A stretch of 64,000 bases of DNA from assembly GCA_039796575.1 (NCBI GenBank), contig JBDKJP010000053.1, positions 34,465 to 98,464 of the forward strand, read 5' to 3'. Under the pieces are notes generated by a model, which saw only the letters and a list, made by a program, of their open reading frames with translations, was not told the DNA's origin and searched no databases. The DNA is from UBA668 sp039796575. Its GTDB lineage: Bacteria; Actinomycetota; Acidimicrobiia; Acidimicrobiales; Ilumatobacteraceae. Positions 1 to 11,151 of the stretch are shown in pieces. The position numbers and the translations under genes were made by a program. The first letter of the stretch is position 1. Each line of letters starts with the position of its first letter.

Positions 1-698
1 CCGAACGTCCGGCGTTGCACGACGTGACCATCAGCGTGCGGCCGGGGGAGCGGCTGGCCCTCGTCGGCCCCACGGGTGCCGGCAAGAGCACGCTCGCGAA
101 GCTGCTGTCGCGCCTGTACGACCCCACCTCCGGACACGTCAGCTACGGCGACGTCGACGTGCGCCTGGTGTCGCTCGCCGAGTTGCGCGAGCGCGTCGTG
201 GTGGTGCCGCAGGAGGGCTTCCTGTTCGGTGGCACCATCCGCGACAACATCCGCATCGCCCGCCCTGCCGCCACCGACGACGAGGTGGCCGAGGCGCTCG
301 TGGCCATCGGCGCGCTCGAACGCTTCGAGGAGTTCCCGGAAGGGCTCGACACCGAGGTGCGCGAGCGCGGGTCGCGCCTGTCGGCGGGCGAGCGGCAGCT
401 GGTGTCGCTGGCACGTGCCGCGTTGGTCGACCCGGCGGTGCTGGTGCTCGACGAGGCCACCAGCAACCTCGACCCGGGCACCGAGGCCGTGGTGGAACGG
501 GCCCTCGAACGGCTGATGGACGGGCGTGCCGTCATCGTGGTGGCACACCGGTTGAGCACCGTGCGCCGCGCCGACCGCATCGCCGTCATCGACCATGCGC
601 GGCTGGTGGAGCTGGGCTCGCACGACGAGCTCATGGCGCTCGGTGGCAAGTACGCCGCGCTGGCCGACGCCTGGGCGCGTTCGCAACCCTCCGCCTGA
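1..698 (+). CDS. ABC transporter ATP-binding domain, 3' part of gene
   Basis: Only the 3' end of the gene is in the window; codons are in phase from base 3 and 231 residues precede the TGA. The visible part is a complete nucleotide-binding domain: Walker A GPTGAGKST at visible residues 22-30, a Q-loop VVVPQEGF, signature LSAGERQLVSLARA, Walker B VLVLDEATSNLD and H-loop VVAHRLSTV. The D-loop and the RLSTVRRADRI segment are typical of exporters that fuse a six-helix membrane domain to the ATPase (MsbA/lipid-exporter type), so the membrane domain is probably encoded upstream, outside the window. The substrate cannot be told. The gene ends 26 nt before the convergent YceI-like gene. Confidence 0.9.
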   Translation, partial: ERPALHDVTISVRPGERLALVGPTGAGKSTLAKLLSRLYDPTSGHVSYGDVDVRLVSLAELRERVVVVPQEGFLFGGTIRDNIRIARPAATDDEVAEALVAIGALERFEEFPEGLDTEVRERGSRLSAGERQLVSLARAALVDPAVLVLDEATSNLDPGTEAVVERALERLMDGRAVIVVAHRLSTVRRADRIAVIDHARLVELGSHDELMALGGKYAALADAWARSQPSA

Positions 699-723
699 GC
701 GGGCCCCGCGTTCTCGGTCGCGG

Positions 724-1488
724 TCAGGCGGCGCGGTCGAAGATGAGCACGAACTCGAGCAGGCCGTTGTCCTCGGTGGAGATGGTGGCGATGCTCGGGT
801 TCGGGATGCCGAAGTCGGCGAACACCACGGGGATCTGCCCGAGGACGCCGATGCGGCCGTTGGCGAACGTGGCCTGCACCTCGAACGTGACCGGCTTCGT
901 GACGCCGCGCAGCGTGAGGTCGCCCGTGGCGGTGGCCGTGATGGTGACGCCGTCAGCCGGGATCTCGCCGAAGTCGATCGGCTGGGTGAGCACGAACGTG
1001 GACATCGGGAACTCGTCGACCGACATGATGCGCCCGTTGAACTGGCCGTCACGGCGGCTCTCGTCGCTCTTGAACGTGGTCATGTCGACGGTGAAGTCGC
1101 CCGACTCCACGCTGGTGCCGGCGATGACGAACGTGCCGGCGATGGCGTTGGTGCGGCCGTTGGCAGTGGTGGCGAAGCCGTTGATGGTCTCGTCGACGCG
1201 GTAGCCGACCTCGCTCTCGGCACCGATGGTCCAGGTGCCGTCGACGCCCTCGGCGACCGCGGCGGTGGTGGTGCTCTCACCCGGCTCGGTGGGGTCGGTG
1301 GACGTGTCGCCGGTGGTGCTGTCGACGACCACGGTGGTGGTGCCGTTCAGCCGATCGAGCACGTCGTCGTTGTTGAACTCGTCGTCGGCCTGGTTGATGA
1401 CCTTCGCGTAGAGGAACGACCCGCCCAACACGAGCGCGATCAGCACGACGACGCCGATGACGATCTTCTTCCAGTGGCGCTGCAACAT
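724..1488 (-). CDS. Membrane-anchored YceI-like domain protein
   Basis: This 254-residue protein starts with a short basic segment and one membrane helix (about residues 8-28, IVIGVVVLIALVLGG), followed by an Asp/Thr/Ser-rich linker (about 45-85) and a C-terminal YceI-like lipocalin-type barrel (about 88-254) beginning VDGTWTIGAESEVGYRV and containing TGDLTLRGVTKPVTFEV. YceI proteins bind isoprenoid-like or amphiphilic lipids; the ligand here is unknown. It would sit on the outer face of the membrane. I chose the ATG at 1488 because it puts the basic residues and helix at the N-terminus and has GGGGAG 8 nt upstream; an in-frame start 25 codons earlier only adds an unlikely basic extension. 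The gene stands alone. Confidence 0.8.
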   Translation of the reverse strand: MLQRHWKKIVIGVVVLIALVLGGSFLYAKVINQADDEFNNDDVLDRLNGTTTVVVDSTTGDTSTDPTEPGESTTTAAVAEGVDGTWTIGAESEVGYRVDETINGFATTANGRTNAIAGTFVIAGTSVESGDFTVDMTTFKSDESRRDGQFNGRIMSVDEFPMSTFVLTQPIDFGEIPADGVTITATATGDLTLRGVTKPVTFEVQATFANGRIGVLGQIPVVFADFGIPNPSIATISTEDNGLLEFVLIFDRAA

Positions 1489-1583
1489 TCCCGTACTCCC
1501 CAACTCGTCGCGAACCGTCGATGATTGCAGACGCAACGGGGCCGCGCACGTCGGGCGCGCCATCGGGACGGCAGACTGGGGAG

Positions 1584-3026
1584 ATGACCGCCATCGTCAC
1601 CACTGCCCGTACCACCCCGAAGTCCGCACACGCCGTCGGCGTGCCGGTGGCCACCACCGGTGCCGTGCCCCGCTCGCTCGGCCTCAGCCGTGCCGCCCTC
1701 GCGGCCCACGGCTTCGAGGGCAAGGCGGGCCAGACCCTCGTGGTGCCCGCCGCGTCGGGTGCCACCCAGATCGCCGTCGGCATCGGCGACGCCGGTGCGC
1801 TCACGGCGCAGGTGCTGCGCAACGCCGCGGCCGCGCTCGTGCGTGCCGCGTCGAAGCACGCCGTGGTCGCCACCTCCCTCGCCGACCTCGACGGGGTCGA
1901 TGCCGCCGCTGCCGGCCAGGCCGTGGCAGAGGGCGGCCTCCTTGCCGCCTACCGCTATGCCGGCATCAAGAAGACGCCGAACACCACCGCGCTCACCGAA
2001 CTGGTGCTCACGGCCGGCGAGAAGCGCGCCAAGGGCGTGGCCGCCGGCGCCGAGCGCGGCTCGGTCACCTCGGCCGCGGCGTACCTGGCCCGCGACCTCG
2101 CCAACACCCCGCCGGCGCACATGAACGCCCGCCACATCGCCGACAAGGCCGTCGAGATCGGCAAGGTCGCCGGCCTCGAGGTCGAGGTGTTCAACAAGGA
2201 CCAGCTCGCCGCGATGGGCTGCGGCGGCATGCTCGGCGTGAACCGTGGCAGCACCGAGCCGCCGCGCATGGTGCGCCTCACCTACACCCCGCGCAACGCA
2301 CAGGGCCACGTCGCACTCGTGGGCAAGGGCGTGATGTTCGACTCGGGCGGCCTCAGCCTGAAGCCCAGCGACGGCCAGATCGCGATGAAGATGGACATGA
2401 GTGGCGCGGCCGCGGTGCTCGCCACCATGGGCGCGCTGAAGGCGCTGAGGTGCCGCACCAAGGTGACCGGCTACCTGATGTGCACCGACAACATGCCGTC
2501 GGGCTCGGCGCTCAAGCTGGGCGACGTCCTCACGTTCCGCAACGGCAAGACCGCCGAGATCCACAACACCGACGCCGAGGGCCGCCTCGTGCTGGCCGAC
2601 GGCCTGTCGCTCGCCGTGGAGGACGGTCCCGACGCCATCGTCGACATCGCCACGCTCACCGGCGCCTGCATGGTGGCGCTCGGCATGAAGGTGGCCGGTG
2701 TGGTCGGCAACGACCAGCCGCTCGTCGACCGTCTGCGCGCGTCGAGCGCGGCCACCGACGAGAGCATCTGGCAGCTGCCGCTCGAGAAGAGCTACCGCAA
2801 GCTGCTCGACAGCAACGTCGCCGACATGCGCAACATCGGTGGCCCGTACGGCGGTGTCATCACGTCGTCGTTGTTCCTCAACGAATTCGTGGGTGACGTG
2901 CCGTGGGCGCACCTCGACATCGCCGGCCCGATGGCCGTCGACGGTGACGACGGTTGGCTGTCGCGTGGGGCCACCGGCTTCGGCACCCGTCTGCTCATCG
3001 ACTTCGCGACGTCGTTCGCCAAGTGA
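1584..3026 (+). CDS. pepA: Leucyl aminopeptidase (M17 family)
   Basis: The 480-residue product is a cytosolic two-metal aminopeptidase that removes N-terminal residues from peptides. The residues that bind the two metals or act in catalysis in the M17 family are all in place: Lys248 in VGKGVMF, Asp253 in FDSGG, Lys260 in LSLKP, Asp271 in KMDMSGA, and Asp330, Glu332 and Arg334 in the signature NTDAEGRL. The N-terminal 150 residues are the more variable hexamer-forming domain. I chose ATG 1584, preceded by CTGGGGAG; an in-frame ATG at 1521 would add 21 unconvincing residues. Length is normal for the family. It is a single gene, convergent with the next. Confidence 0.95.
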   Translation: MTAIVTTARTTPKSAHAVGVPVATTGAVPRSLGLSRAALAAHGFEGKAGQTLVVPAASGATQIAVGIGDAGALTAQVLRNAAAALVRAASKHAVVATSLADLDGVDAAAAGQAVAEGGLLAAYRYAGIKKTPNTTALTELVLTAGEKRAKGVAAGAERGSVTSAAAYLARDLANTPPAHMNARHIADKAVEIGKVAGLEVEVFNKDQLAAMGCGGMLGVNRGSTEPPRMVRLTYTPRNAQGHVALVGKGVMFDSGGLSLKPSDGQIAMKMDMSGAAAVLATMGALKALRCRTKVTGYLMCTDNMPSGSALKLGDVLTFRNGKTAEIHNTDAEGRLVLADGLSLAVEDGPDAIVDIATLTGACMVALGMKVAGVVGNDQPLVDRLRASSAATDESIWQLPLEKSYRKLLDSNVADMRNIGGPYGGVITSSLFLNEFVGDVPWAHLDIAGPMAVDGDDGWLSRGATGFGTRLLIDFATSFAK

Positions 3027-3035
3027 GGTCCGGCG

Positions 3036-3605
3036 TCACGCGCTGACCTGCACGGCGGCCTCGCACGCCGCCGCGGGCGGCACGCCGACTGCCAGCAACT
3101 GACGTTCCAACACCTCGGGGTCGTCGCCGACGGCCATCATCGCCCGTGCCAGCGCCACGCCTCGCGTGAGGTCGTCGTGCTCGGCGCGCCGCGTTGCCCA
3201 TGCGCGGTGCTGCAACTGCAGCGTCTCGGGCATGCGCGCCAGGTGGCGCGCCGCCACGGGCGGCAGTCGGCGCCGCACCGCGAGGCCGTCGGCGATCGGC
3301 TGCGCCACCCCGAACATCACGCACCGCTGCAACGCCCGCACGAACGTGCTCGACGTGGCGGTGGAGTACGAGAGCCCCAACTCGTGCGCGGTCTCGTCGA
3401 GGTCGAGCTCGTAGCCGAGCGGGTAGCGGTCGAGCCCGCCGGCCAGGCGTCGCAACGCCCACAGCGCACTCGGGCCGAGCACGGCGAGCCAGAACTGTTC
3501 GACGTAGGTGGAGCGCACGTCGTGGCCGAGGCCGTCGACGACCGGGTCGTGCCACGGCACGATCATCAGCGTGGGGTCGGTGGGCATGAAGTCCGATGCG
3601 GCCAT
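3036..3605 (-). CDS. Hypothetical protein, possible helix-turn-helix
   Basis: I do not recognise this 189-residue protein. It has no signal peptide or membrane segment. The middle (about residues 60-105), with the stretch LDLDETAHELGLSYSTATSS followed by TFVRALQRCVMFGVAQ, reads like a winged helix-turn-helix with a recognition helix, so a DNA-binding or replication-associated role is possible, but this is inference from pattern only. The C-terminal half is Ala/Arg/Leu rich and probably helical. The ATG at 3605 has GAAAGGGGC a few bases upstream. It ends 10 nt from the convergent pepA and is followed upstream by the secreted protein gene on the same strand. Confidence 0.6.
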   Translation of the reverse strand: MAASDFMPTDPTLMIVPWHDPVVDGLGHDVRSTYVEQFWLAVLGPSALWALRRLAGGLDRYPLGYELDLDETAHELGLSYSTATSSTFVRALQRCVMFGVAQPIADGLAVRRRLPPVAARHLARMPETLQLQHRAWATRRAEHDDLTRGVALARAMMAVGDDPEVLERQLLAVGVPPAAACEAAVQVSA

Positions 3606-3688
3606 GCGGGCCCCTTTCGGGTGGTGCGACAGGAGGGGGTCGTCACCACACTGAGGACGGCGAGATCGTCGGATCGGCAGAATTCGTG

Positions 3689-3717
3689 CGCAGGGCTGCG
3701 GGGGAATCAGCCCTGCG
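3689..3717. terminator. Hairpin at end of small secreted-protein gene
   Basis: A perfect 9-bp stem, CGCAGGGCT at 3689-3697 and AGCCCTGCG at 3709-3717, with an 11-nt loop. It covers the stop codon of the minus-strand gene at 3707. There is no T-run after it, so termination activity is uncertain. Confidence 0.35.
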
Positions 3718-4135
3718 GCACGAACCCGAACTGGGTGAAGTCACCCGTCCATGCCACGGCCGTCACGTCGACGCCCACGGCGGGGGAGAGCGATCCGTCG
3801 GCGGCGACCACGTAGAGCAGGTCGGTCGCACGCGGTGCACACCCGGTGTTGGTCTCGGCGGCGAGCACCGTGCCGTCGTCGGCCAGCTGCAGCAACGCCG
3901 TCGGCTCGATGCGGAGCACCACGGGGATCACGCCGTCGCCCGCGGGTGCGGGCACGGTGTCGGTGCTGCCCCAGCACGTCGGCACTTCCAACAGCGCCGG
4001 CAGCTCGCGTTGCTGCACGACGGGCGGGAGGGGGGAACCCGTCGACGCGGCGAACGCGGCGCCGGTCGCTGTGAGGACGGCGGCCACGATGGTGGCCGCC
4101 AGGATCGATCTCGTCGTGAACGCTGCGCGTCCCAT
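3707..4135 (-). CDS. Small secreted protein of unknown function
   Basis: The 142-residue product has a clear Sec signal peptide: basic start MGRAAFTTR, a hydrophobic core ILAATIVAAVLTATG and a likely cleavage after AAFAA near residue 30. The mature part is about 110 residues with two cysteines (TCWGS and NTGCAP) that could form a disulfide. I recognise no family. The ATG at 4135 has GGAGGGA 6 nt upstream. It is divergent from the sirtuin gene; the 163-nt region between them should hold both promoters but I see no strong hexamers. Confidence 0.65.
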   Translation of the reverse strand: MGRAAFTTRSILAATIVAAVLTATGAAFAASTGSPLPPVVQQRELPALLEVPTCWGSTDTVPAPAGDGVIPVVLRIEPTALLQLADDGTVLAAETNTGCAPRATDLLYVVAADGSLSPAVGVDVTAVAWTGDFTQFGFVPQG

Positions 4136-4298
4136 GACACTTCCCTCCGCCGAGGCGCACCGGCCGGCTGGTCCGACGTGGTGTGGTGCTCACCTCTTTC
4201 ATCGGCACGCACGTCGTCTTGATGAAGCCGAGAAGGTGAAGATTCGGTCACGGCGCCCGTGTCGACAGCCCGGCGGTGGGATGTGCACACTGGGCACC

Positions 4299-5054
4299 AT
4301 GGACGACCTCTCCGTCGCGGCGCAGTGGGTGCGCGAGGCCGAACGCATCGTGGTGCTCACCGGTGCGGGCATCAGCACCGATTCGGGCATCCCCGACTTC
4401 CGTGGCCCGAACGGCGTGTGGACGAAGAACCCGGCGGCCGAGAAGGCCTCCACGTTGCAGCACTACCTGGAGGACTCCGAGCTGCGGAAGCTGGCGTGGC
4501 GCAACCGCCTCACGTCGACGACGTGGGACGCTCGGCCGAACGTGTCGCACCTCGCGCTGGTCGAGCTCGAACGACGTGGCCAGTTGGCGGCCCTCGTGAC
4601 GCAGAACATCGACGAGCTGCACCAGCGGGCCGGCCACGACCCGGCGAAGGTGATCGAGGTGCACGGCACGATGCGGTGGTCGCGGTGCTGGGGGTGCAAC
4701 GACCGTCGGCCGATGCAGTCGGTGCTCGACCGGGTGCGTGCGGGGGAGGAGGACCCGCCGTGCGAGTTGTGCGGCGGCATCCTGAAGAGCGACACGATCT
4801 CGTTCGGGCAGGCGCTCGTGCCGGAGGTGATCGATGCGGCCCTGGTCGCGGCCGAGCGGTGCGACCTGTTGCTGGCGGCCGGATCGTCGCTGTCGGTGTT
4901 CCCGGCGGCCAACGTGGTGCCTCGCGCGAAGAGCGCCGGTGCCCGCGTCATCATCGCCAACGGTGAACCGACGAAGATGGACCGCTTCGCCGATCTGCTG
5001 CTGTTGGGGCCGCTCGCGACCACCATTCCGGCCCTGTGTGTGAATCCCGACTGA
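4299..5054 (+). CDS. cobB: Sirtuin, NAD-dependent protein deacylase
   Basis: The 251-residue protein removes acyl groups from lysines using NAD+. Motifs of class III (sirtuin) deacylases are present in order: VLTGAGISTDSGIPDFRG at about 19-36 for NAD binding, TQNIDELHQRAG, the catalytic His122 in VIEVHGTM, a zinc-binding pair CWGC followed by CELC, and GSSLSVFPA near the end. Start choice: ATG 4299 begins the normal sirtuin N-terminus; an ATG at 4281 in the same frame would add six residues. Next downstream, after 17 nt, is the rhodanese-MoeB gene, which has its own -10-like sequence. The target proteins cannot be inferred, although sirtuins commonly control acyl-CoA synthetases and the window has an acyl-CoA ligase gene at 17 kb. 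Confidence 0.93.
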   Translation: MDDLSVAAQWVREAERIVVLTGAGISTDSGIPDFRGPNGVWTKNPAAEKASTLQHYLEDSELRKLAWRNRLTSTTWDARPNVSHLALVELERRGQLAALVTQNIDELHQRAGHDPAKVIEVHGTMRWSRCWGCNDRRPMQSVLDRVRAGEEDPPCELCGGILKSDTISFGQALVPEVIDAALVAAERCDLLLAAGSSLSVFPAANVVPRAKSAGARVIIANGEPTKMDRFADLLLLGPLATTIPALCVNPD

Positions 5055-5071
5055 TCCGGTAGTCTTTTGCC

Positions 5072-6235
<1,164 letters not shown>

Positions 6236-6247
6236 TCCGTCGCCGGG

Positions 6248-7135
6248 TCACACCGACCCGGGCAGCTCCTCCGGCAGCGACACGAGCTCCTCGCGCTCCT
6301 GCACCAGCACGCCGGCGATCACCAGCACGGCACCCACCGCGTCGACCGCGGTGGGGGTCTGGTCGAGCGCGACCGCACCGAGCACCATCGCGCACACCGG
6401 CAGCAGCGCGAGCAGCACGGCGAAGCGGCGCATGGGGATGCGGCGCAGCACGATCTGGTCGATGCCGTAGCCGATGGCCGACGAGAACAGGCCGACCAGG
6501 AAGCACAGCCACAGCAACCGCGGTGTGGTGACGATCTCGGCCGCGTCGGTCCAGCCGATCGGCAGTGTGACGAGCCCGCCGATCACGAGGCCGACGCCCA
6601 GGCCGTCGAGCCCGCGGTCGAGCGACGCCACGTTGCGGCCGAGCACGATGTACGCGGCCCACAGTGCCGACGCGAGGAAGATGAAGAACAGGCCGAGCGG
6701 GTCGCCGCCGATCTCCGCCCCCGACAGCACCACCACGCCGCCGACCGCGAGTGCGAGCGCGGCGGCGTTGCGGCGCGTGCGCGTGTAGTACGCCGCGATG
6801 GCGATCGGGCCGATGAACTCGATGAGCACGCTCTTGCCCAACGGCAGCCGCGCCGCTGCGTTGTAGAACGAGATGTTCATCAGCGCGGTGACGATGCCGA
6901 AGATGGCCGCCGCCTTCAGCGCCTCGCGGGTCCACGGCTTGCGTCCGCGCCACGACACCAGCAGCACGGGGATGGCCCCGAGCAGCACCCGGAACACCGC
7001 CACGGTGGAGGGCGAGAGCCCCTCGTCGAACAGGCGGATGGCGATGACCGCGCCCGTGTACTGGGCGATGCCCGACAGCACGTACAGCGCCTCGGGGGAG
7101 GCGGTACGCACGAACTGCGCGGGAGTCCTGGGCAC
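6248..7135 (-). CDS. EamA/RhtA-type drug/metabolite exporter
   Basis: The 295-residue protein has about ten hydrophobic segments arranged as two EamA repeats, typical of the drug/metabolite transporter superfamily. Segments such as LIEFIGPIAIAAYY and LALLPVCAMVLGAVALDQ match the RhtA branch, which exports threonine, homoserine or related small amino acids. It lies 28 nt downstream of the class II aldolase gene on the same strand and probably shares its transcript. The export substrate could be linked to that enzyme, but nothing in the sequence shows this. Confidence 0.8.
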   Translation of the reverse strand: MPRTPAQFVRTASPEALYVLSGIAQYTGAVIAIRLFDEGLSPSTVAVFRVLLGAIPVLLVSWRGRKPWTREALKAAAIFGIVTALMNISFYNAAARLPLGKSVLIEFIGPIAIAAYYTRTRRNAAALALAVGGVVVLSGAEIGGDPLGLFFIFLASALWAAYIVLGRNVASLDRGLDGLGVGLVIGGLVTLPIGWTDAAEIVTTPRLLWLCFLVGLFSSAIGYGIDQIVLRRIPMRRFAVLLALLPVCAMVLGAVALDQTPTAVDAVGAVLVIAGVLVQEREELVSLPEELPGSV

Positions 7136-7163
7136 TGCGGGCCGAGCCGGGAGCGGCGCGGGA

Positions 7164-7979
7164 TCAGTCGAACAGGTCGGGATCGGTGCGGCAGATCTCC
7201 TGCCAGAGCGGCTGGAAGCTCAGCCAGCCGGCGAGCGGCGACGCGGTCTGCTCGCGGGTGTACACGGCGTCCTCGTGCGGGATGGGCACGGGCGTGCCGG
7301 CCGCCATCGCGAGCAGCTGCGCCTGGCAGGTGCGGTCCATGCTGAGGAACCAGAACACCGCTTCGTCGACGGTGCTGCCGACGGTGAACAGGCCGTGGTT
7401 CTGGTGGATGGCCGCCTTGCCCTTCGGGAACTGCGACACGAGCTCCTTGCCGTCCTCGATGCCGAACTGCACGCGACCGCGCTGGGCCTGGATGACCACG
7501 TGGTCCTCGTAGAAGATGCACGAGTCCTGGGTGAGCGGCTGCAGCGGGATGCCGAGTGAGCTGAACGCCTTGCCATGCACGCTGTGGCTGTGCGCCGCGG
7601 CGATGACGTCGGGGCGGGCCTGGTGCACCGCGGAGTGGATGACGAACGCCGCGCGGTTCACCGGGCGGCTGCCGTACACCACGTTGCCCTCGTGGTCGAC
7701 GAGGATGAGGTCGCTGACGCGGATGTGGCGGAAGCTCACCGCGAACGGGTTCACCCAGAACAGCTCGGGGAACTCGGGGTCGCGCACGGTGATGTGGCCG
7801 GCCACACCCTCGCCGAACCCGACGCGGCCGAACACGCGCAGCGCACCCGCCAGCTTCTGCTTGCGGTGCAGCCGCTCCTCCTCCACCGTGGCGAACGGCG
7901 CGGGCAGCTCGAGGTGGACTTCCTTCGGGGTCAGCTCCACCCCGTCGATGGTGCGGAGGCCGTGGTCGGTGACGCTCAT
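7164..7979 (-). CDS. Class II aldolase/adducin family protein
   Basis: The 271-residue protein belongs to the zinc-dependent class II aldolase/adducin family. The likely metal ligands are the histidines in AAHSHSVHG (about residue 135) and in HQNHGLFTVG (about 200). The family cleaves or epimerises sugar phosphates such as fuculose 1-phosphate or ribulose 5-phosphate; this longer, VHxxLxxARPDV-lacking variant resembles the uncharacterised decarboxylase/adducin-like subgroup, so the substrate is open. A TAGGAT hexamer (complement of 7987-7992) sits 7 nt before the ATG at 7979 with no Shine-Dalgarno, suggesting a leaderless mRNA that continues into the EamA exporter gene. It is divergent from the RidA gene. 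Confidence 0.8.
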   Translation of the reverse strand: MSVTDHGLRTIDGVELTPKEVHLELPAPFATVEEERLHRKQKLAGALRVFGRVGFGEGVAGHITVRDPEFPELFWVNPFAVSFRHIRVSDLILVDHEGNVVYGSRPVNRAAFVIHSAVHQARPDVIAAAHSHSVHGKAFSSLGIPLQPLTQDSCIFYEDHVVIQAQRGRVQFGIEDGKELVSQFPKGKAAIHQNHGLFTVGSTVDEAVFWFLSMDRTCQAQLLAMAAGTPVPIPHEDAVYTREQTASPLAGWLSFQPLWQEICRTDPDLFD

Positions 7980-8038
7980 GGCGGCGATCCTACGCGACAG
8001 GTGGTTCGCCGACCGTCGCCGGATGACACACTGGCGAC

Positions 8039-8428
8039 GTGAACCAGGAGATCGCGCCCGCCACCATCGCGCCGCCCGCCGCCAACTATGCGCACGCGGT
8101 GCTCACCGAAGGGGCCCGCGCGCTGCTGCACACCAGCGGCGTCGTGCCGATCGCGCCCGATCGGTCCGTGCCCGAGGGCATCGAGGCGCAGGCCGAGCAG
8201 GTGTGGGCCAACATCGCCGCCATCCTGCTCGAGGCCAACATGTCGCCCGGCGACGTCGTGTCGGTCACCACCTACGTGGTGGTCGAGCACCTCGCGTCGC
8301 TGCCGTGGATCATGCAGGCCCGCGACCGTGCACTCGGTGGGCGCCGTGTGGCGAGCACGCTCGTGACCGTGCCGGCCTTGGCGAACCCGGCGTGGAAGAT
8401 GGAGATCGCGGTGGTCGCGGCCCGCTGA
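8039..8428 (+). CDS. RidA/YjgF family protein
   Basis: The 129-residue protein has the RidA fold: YAHAVLTEGARALLHTSGVVP near the start, QAEQVWANIAAILLEANMSPGDVV in the middle and the end ALANPAWKMEIAVVAAR. RidA proteins are trimeric deaminases that hydrolyse reactive enamines and imines from PLP enzymes. The usual arginine of the active site (as in xxRxxR near residue 105) appears as GRRVASTLV, so the assignment to the active subfamily is plausible but not certain. The start is GTG 8039, 59 nt from the divergent aldolase gene; no strong ribosome binding site is present. Confidence 0.8.
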   Translation: MNQEIAPATIAPPAANYAHAVLTEGARALLHTSGVVPIAPDRSVPEGIEAQAEQVWANIAAILLEANMSPGDVVSVTTYVVVEHLASLPWIMQARDRALGGRRVASTLVTVPALANPAWKMEIAVVAAR

Positions 8429-8446
8429 CCCGCCGACCCGCTGAGG

Positions 8447-8920
8447 TCAGAGGTCGCGCAGGTCCACCGTGCGGACCGGCTCGGCGAGGTCGTCGAGCAG
8501 GCGCACCTCGATGGCGCTGTCGTCACCGTTGATGGGGAACACACCGAGGTGCGCATCGGGCGTGACGTCGACGAACGCCTTCGCCAGGCTCATCTGCTCC
8601 GACTTCCATTCGCCGAAGCCGATCTCCTCGTCGGTGACGAGGTACATCAGCAACTGTGTCCCGCTGCCCTCGTAGCGCAACCCGCGCGTCGTGAGGCTGG
8701 AGAGCGGCAGGCAGCCGCTGGCGAGCGTGCCGTCGGTGACCTGGAAGCACGCCTGCTCGTCGTACAGGTTCACGAGCCAGCCGATGCCGGTGTCGAGCGA
8801 GGTCGACGGGTCGGGGATCGGGTCCTGGAACGGCAGGGCGCCGTCGGTGTCGCGTTCGGCACTGCAGGCCGCGGCGAGCACCACCAGTGCCACGGCGGCG
8901 AAGGTGCGGGCGATGCGCAT
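8447..8920 (-). CDS. Small lipoprotein of unknown function
   Basis: The 157-residue product begins MRIARTFAAVALVVLAAACS, a lipoprotein signal with the lipobox LAAC (Cys20). The mature part has two further cysteines (EQACFQV and SGCLPLSS) that may pair. I recognise no domain. I chose the ATG at 8920 because it gives the signal peptide directly; a longer reading frame upstream is rich in Arg and Cys and is a shadow of the opposite strand. The gene is divergent from the acyl-CoA mutase gene, with 86 nt between starts. Confidence 0.7.
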   Translation of the reverse strand: MRIARTFAAVALVVLAAACSAERDTDGALPFQDPIPDPSTSLDTGIGWLVNLYDEQACFQVTDGTLASGCLPLSSLTTRGLRYEGSGTQLLMYLVTDEEIGFGEWKSEQMSLAKAFVDVTPDAHLGVFPINGDDSAIEVRLLDDLAEPVRTVDLRDL

Positions 8921-9006
8921 CCGCACGTTGTACACGAAATCGCAGCCCCCGGTGTGCGGGCCCGCCGGATGGCTCCCGGACACCCCGCCGACGTACGCTC
9001 GCACCC

Positions 9007-10593
<1,587 letters not shown>

Positions 10594-10623
10594 ACCAGAG
10601 GGCAACCGCTAGGTTCGCAACCG

Positions 10624-11145
10624 ATGGTCCGTCGCGCGCTCGTGTTGATGCTGGTGCTCGCCGCGTGCAGCGGCGGCACCGACACCACCGACGTGTCGGG
10701 TCTCACGCTGCCCCTGCCGTCGCCACCCGACACGCTGCTGCCGCCACCGGCCGACACGCAACCGCCCGACATCACCGAGGCGTTGCCGCCCGACGCGATG
10801 TTCGGTGGCGACGTGTGCACCGCGCTCACCGACGACGACCTCGCGTTCCTCGGCCGCGTGCGTGACGTGGCCGCCGCGTCGGCCGACTCGTGCGAGTGGC
10901 AGGTGGGTACCACGTCGGTGCTGGTGCAGCTGGCGTCGCCGTCGCAGTTCGCGCAGCCGGGCACCGCCGACCAGGAGATCGCCCCGGTCGACGGCGTGGG
11001 CATCGACGCCATCGGGGTCGACCTCGGCGGGGAGTACCGCGTGTACGTGCAGACCGAGAACGGCTACTTCTCGGTCACCGCCGGCAGCCGCACCGCAGCC
11101 GAGCGGTTGGCGGCCGACGCCGCCGAGCGCACGCTGCCCGCCTGA
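10624..11145 (+). CDS. Lipoprotein of unknown function (DUF3558-like pattern)
   Basis: The 173-residue product has a lipoprotein signal MVRRALVLMLVLAACSGG with lipobox LAAC (Cys15), then a Pro/Thr/Asp-rich linker to about residue 58 and a compact domain starting GGDVCTALTDDDLAFL with CEWQVG about 25 residues later. The pattern C..L.......C.W resembles the DUF3558-type actinobacterial lipoproteins that are surface exposed; this is a weak, by-eye match. TAGGTT ends 8 nt before the ATG, in the leaderless arrangement common here. It follows the mutase gene by 30 nt and is convergent with oleD. Confidence 0.65.
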   Translation: MVRRALVLMLVLAACSGGTDTTDVSGLTLPLPSPPDTLLPPPADTQPPDITEALPPDAMFGGDVCTALTDDDLAFLGRVRDVAAASADSCEWQVGTTSVLVQLASPSQFAQPGTADQEIAPVDGVGIDAIGVDLGGEYRVYVQTENGYFSVTAGSRTAAERLAADAAERTLPA

Positions 11146-11151
11146 GCGGGG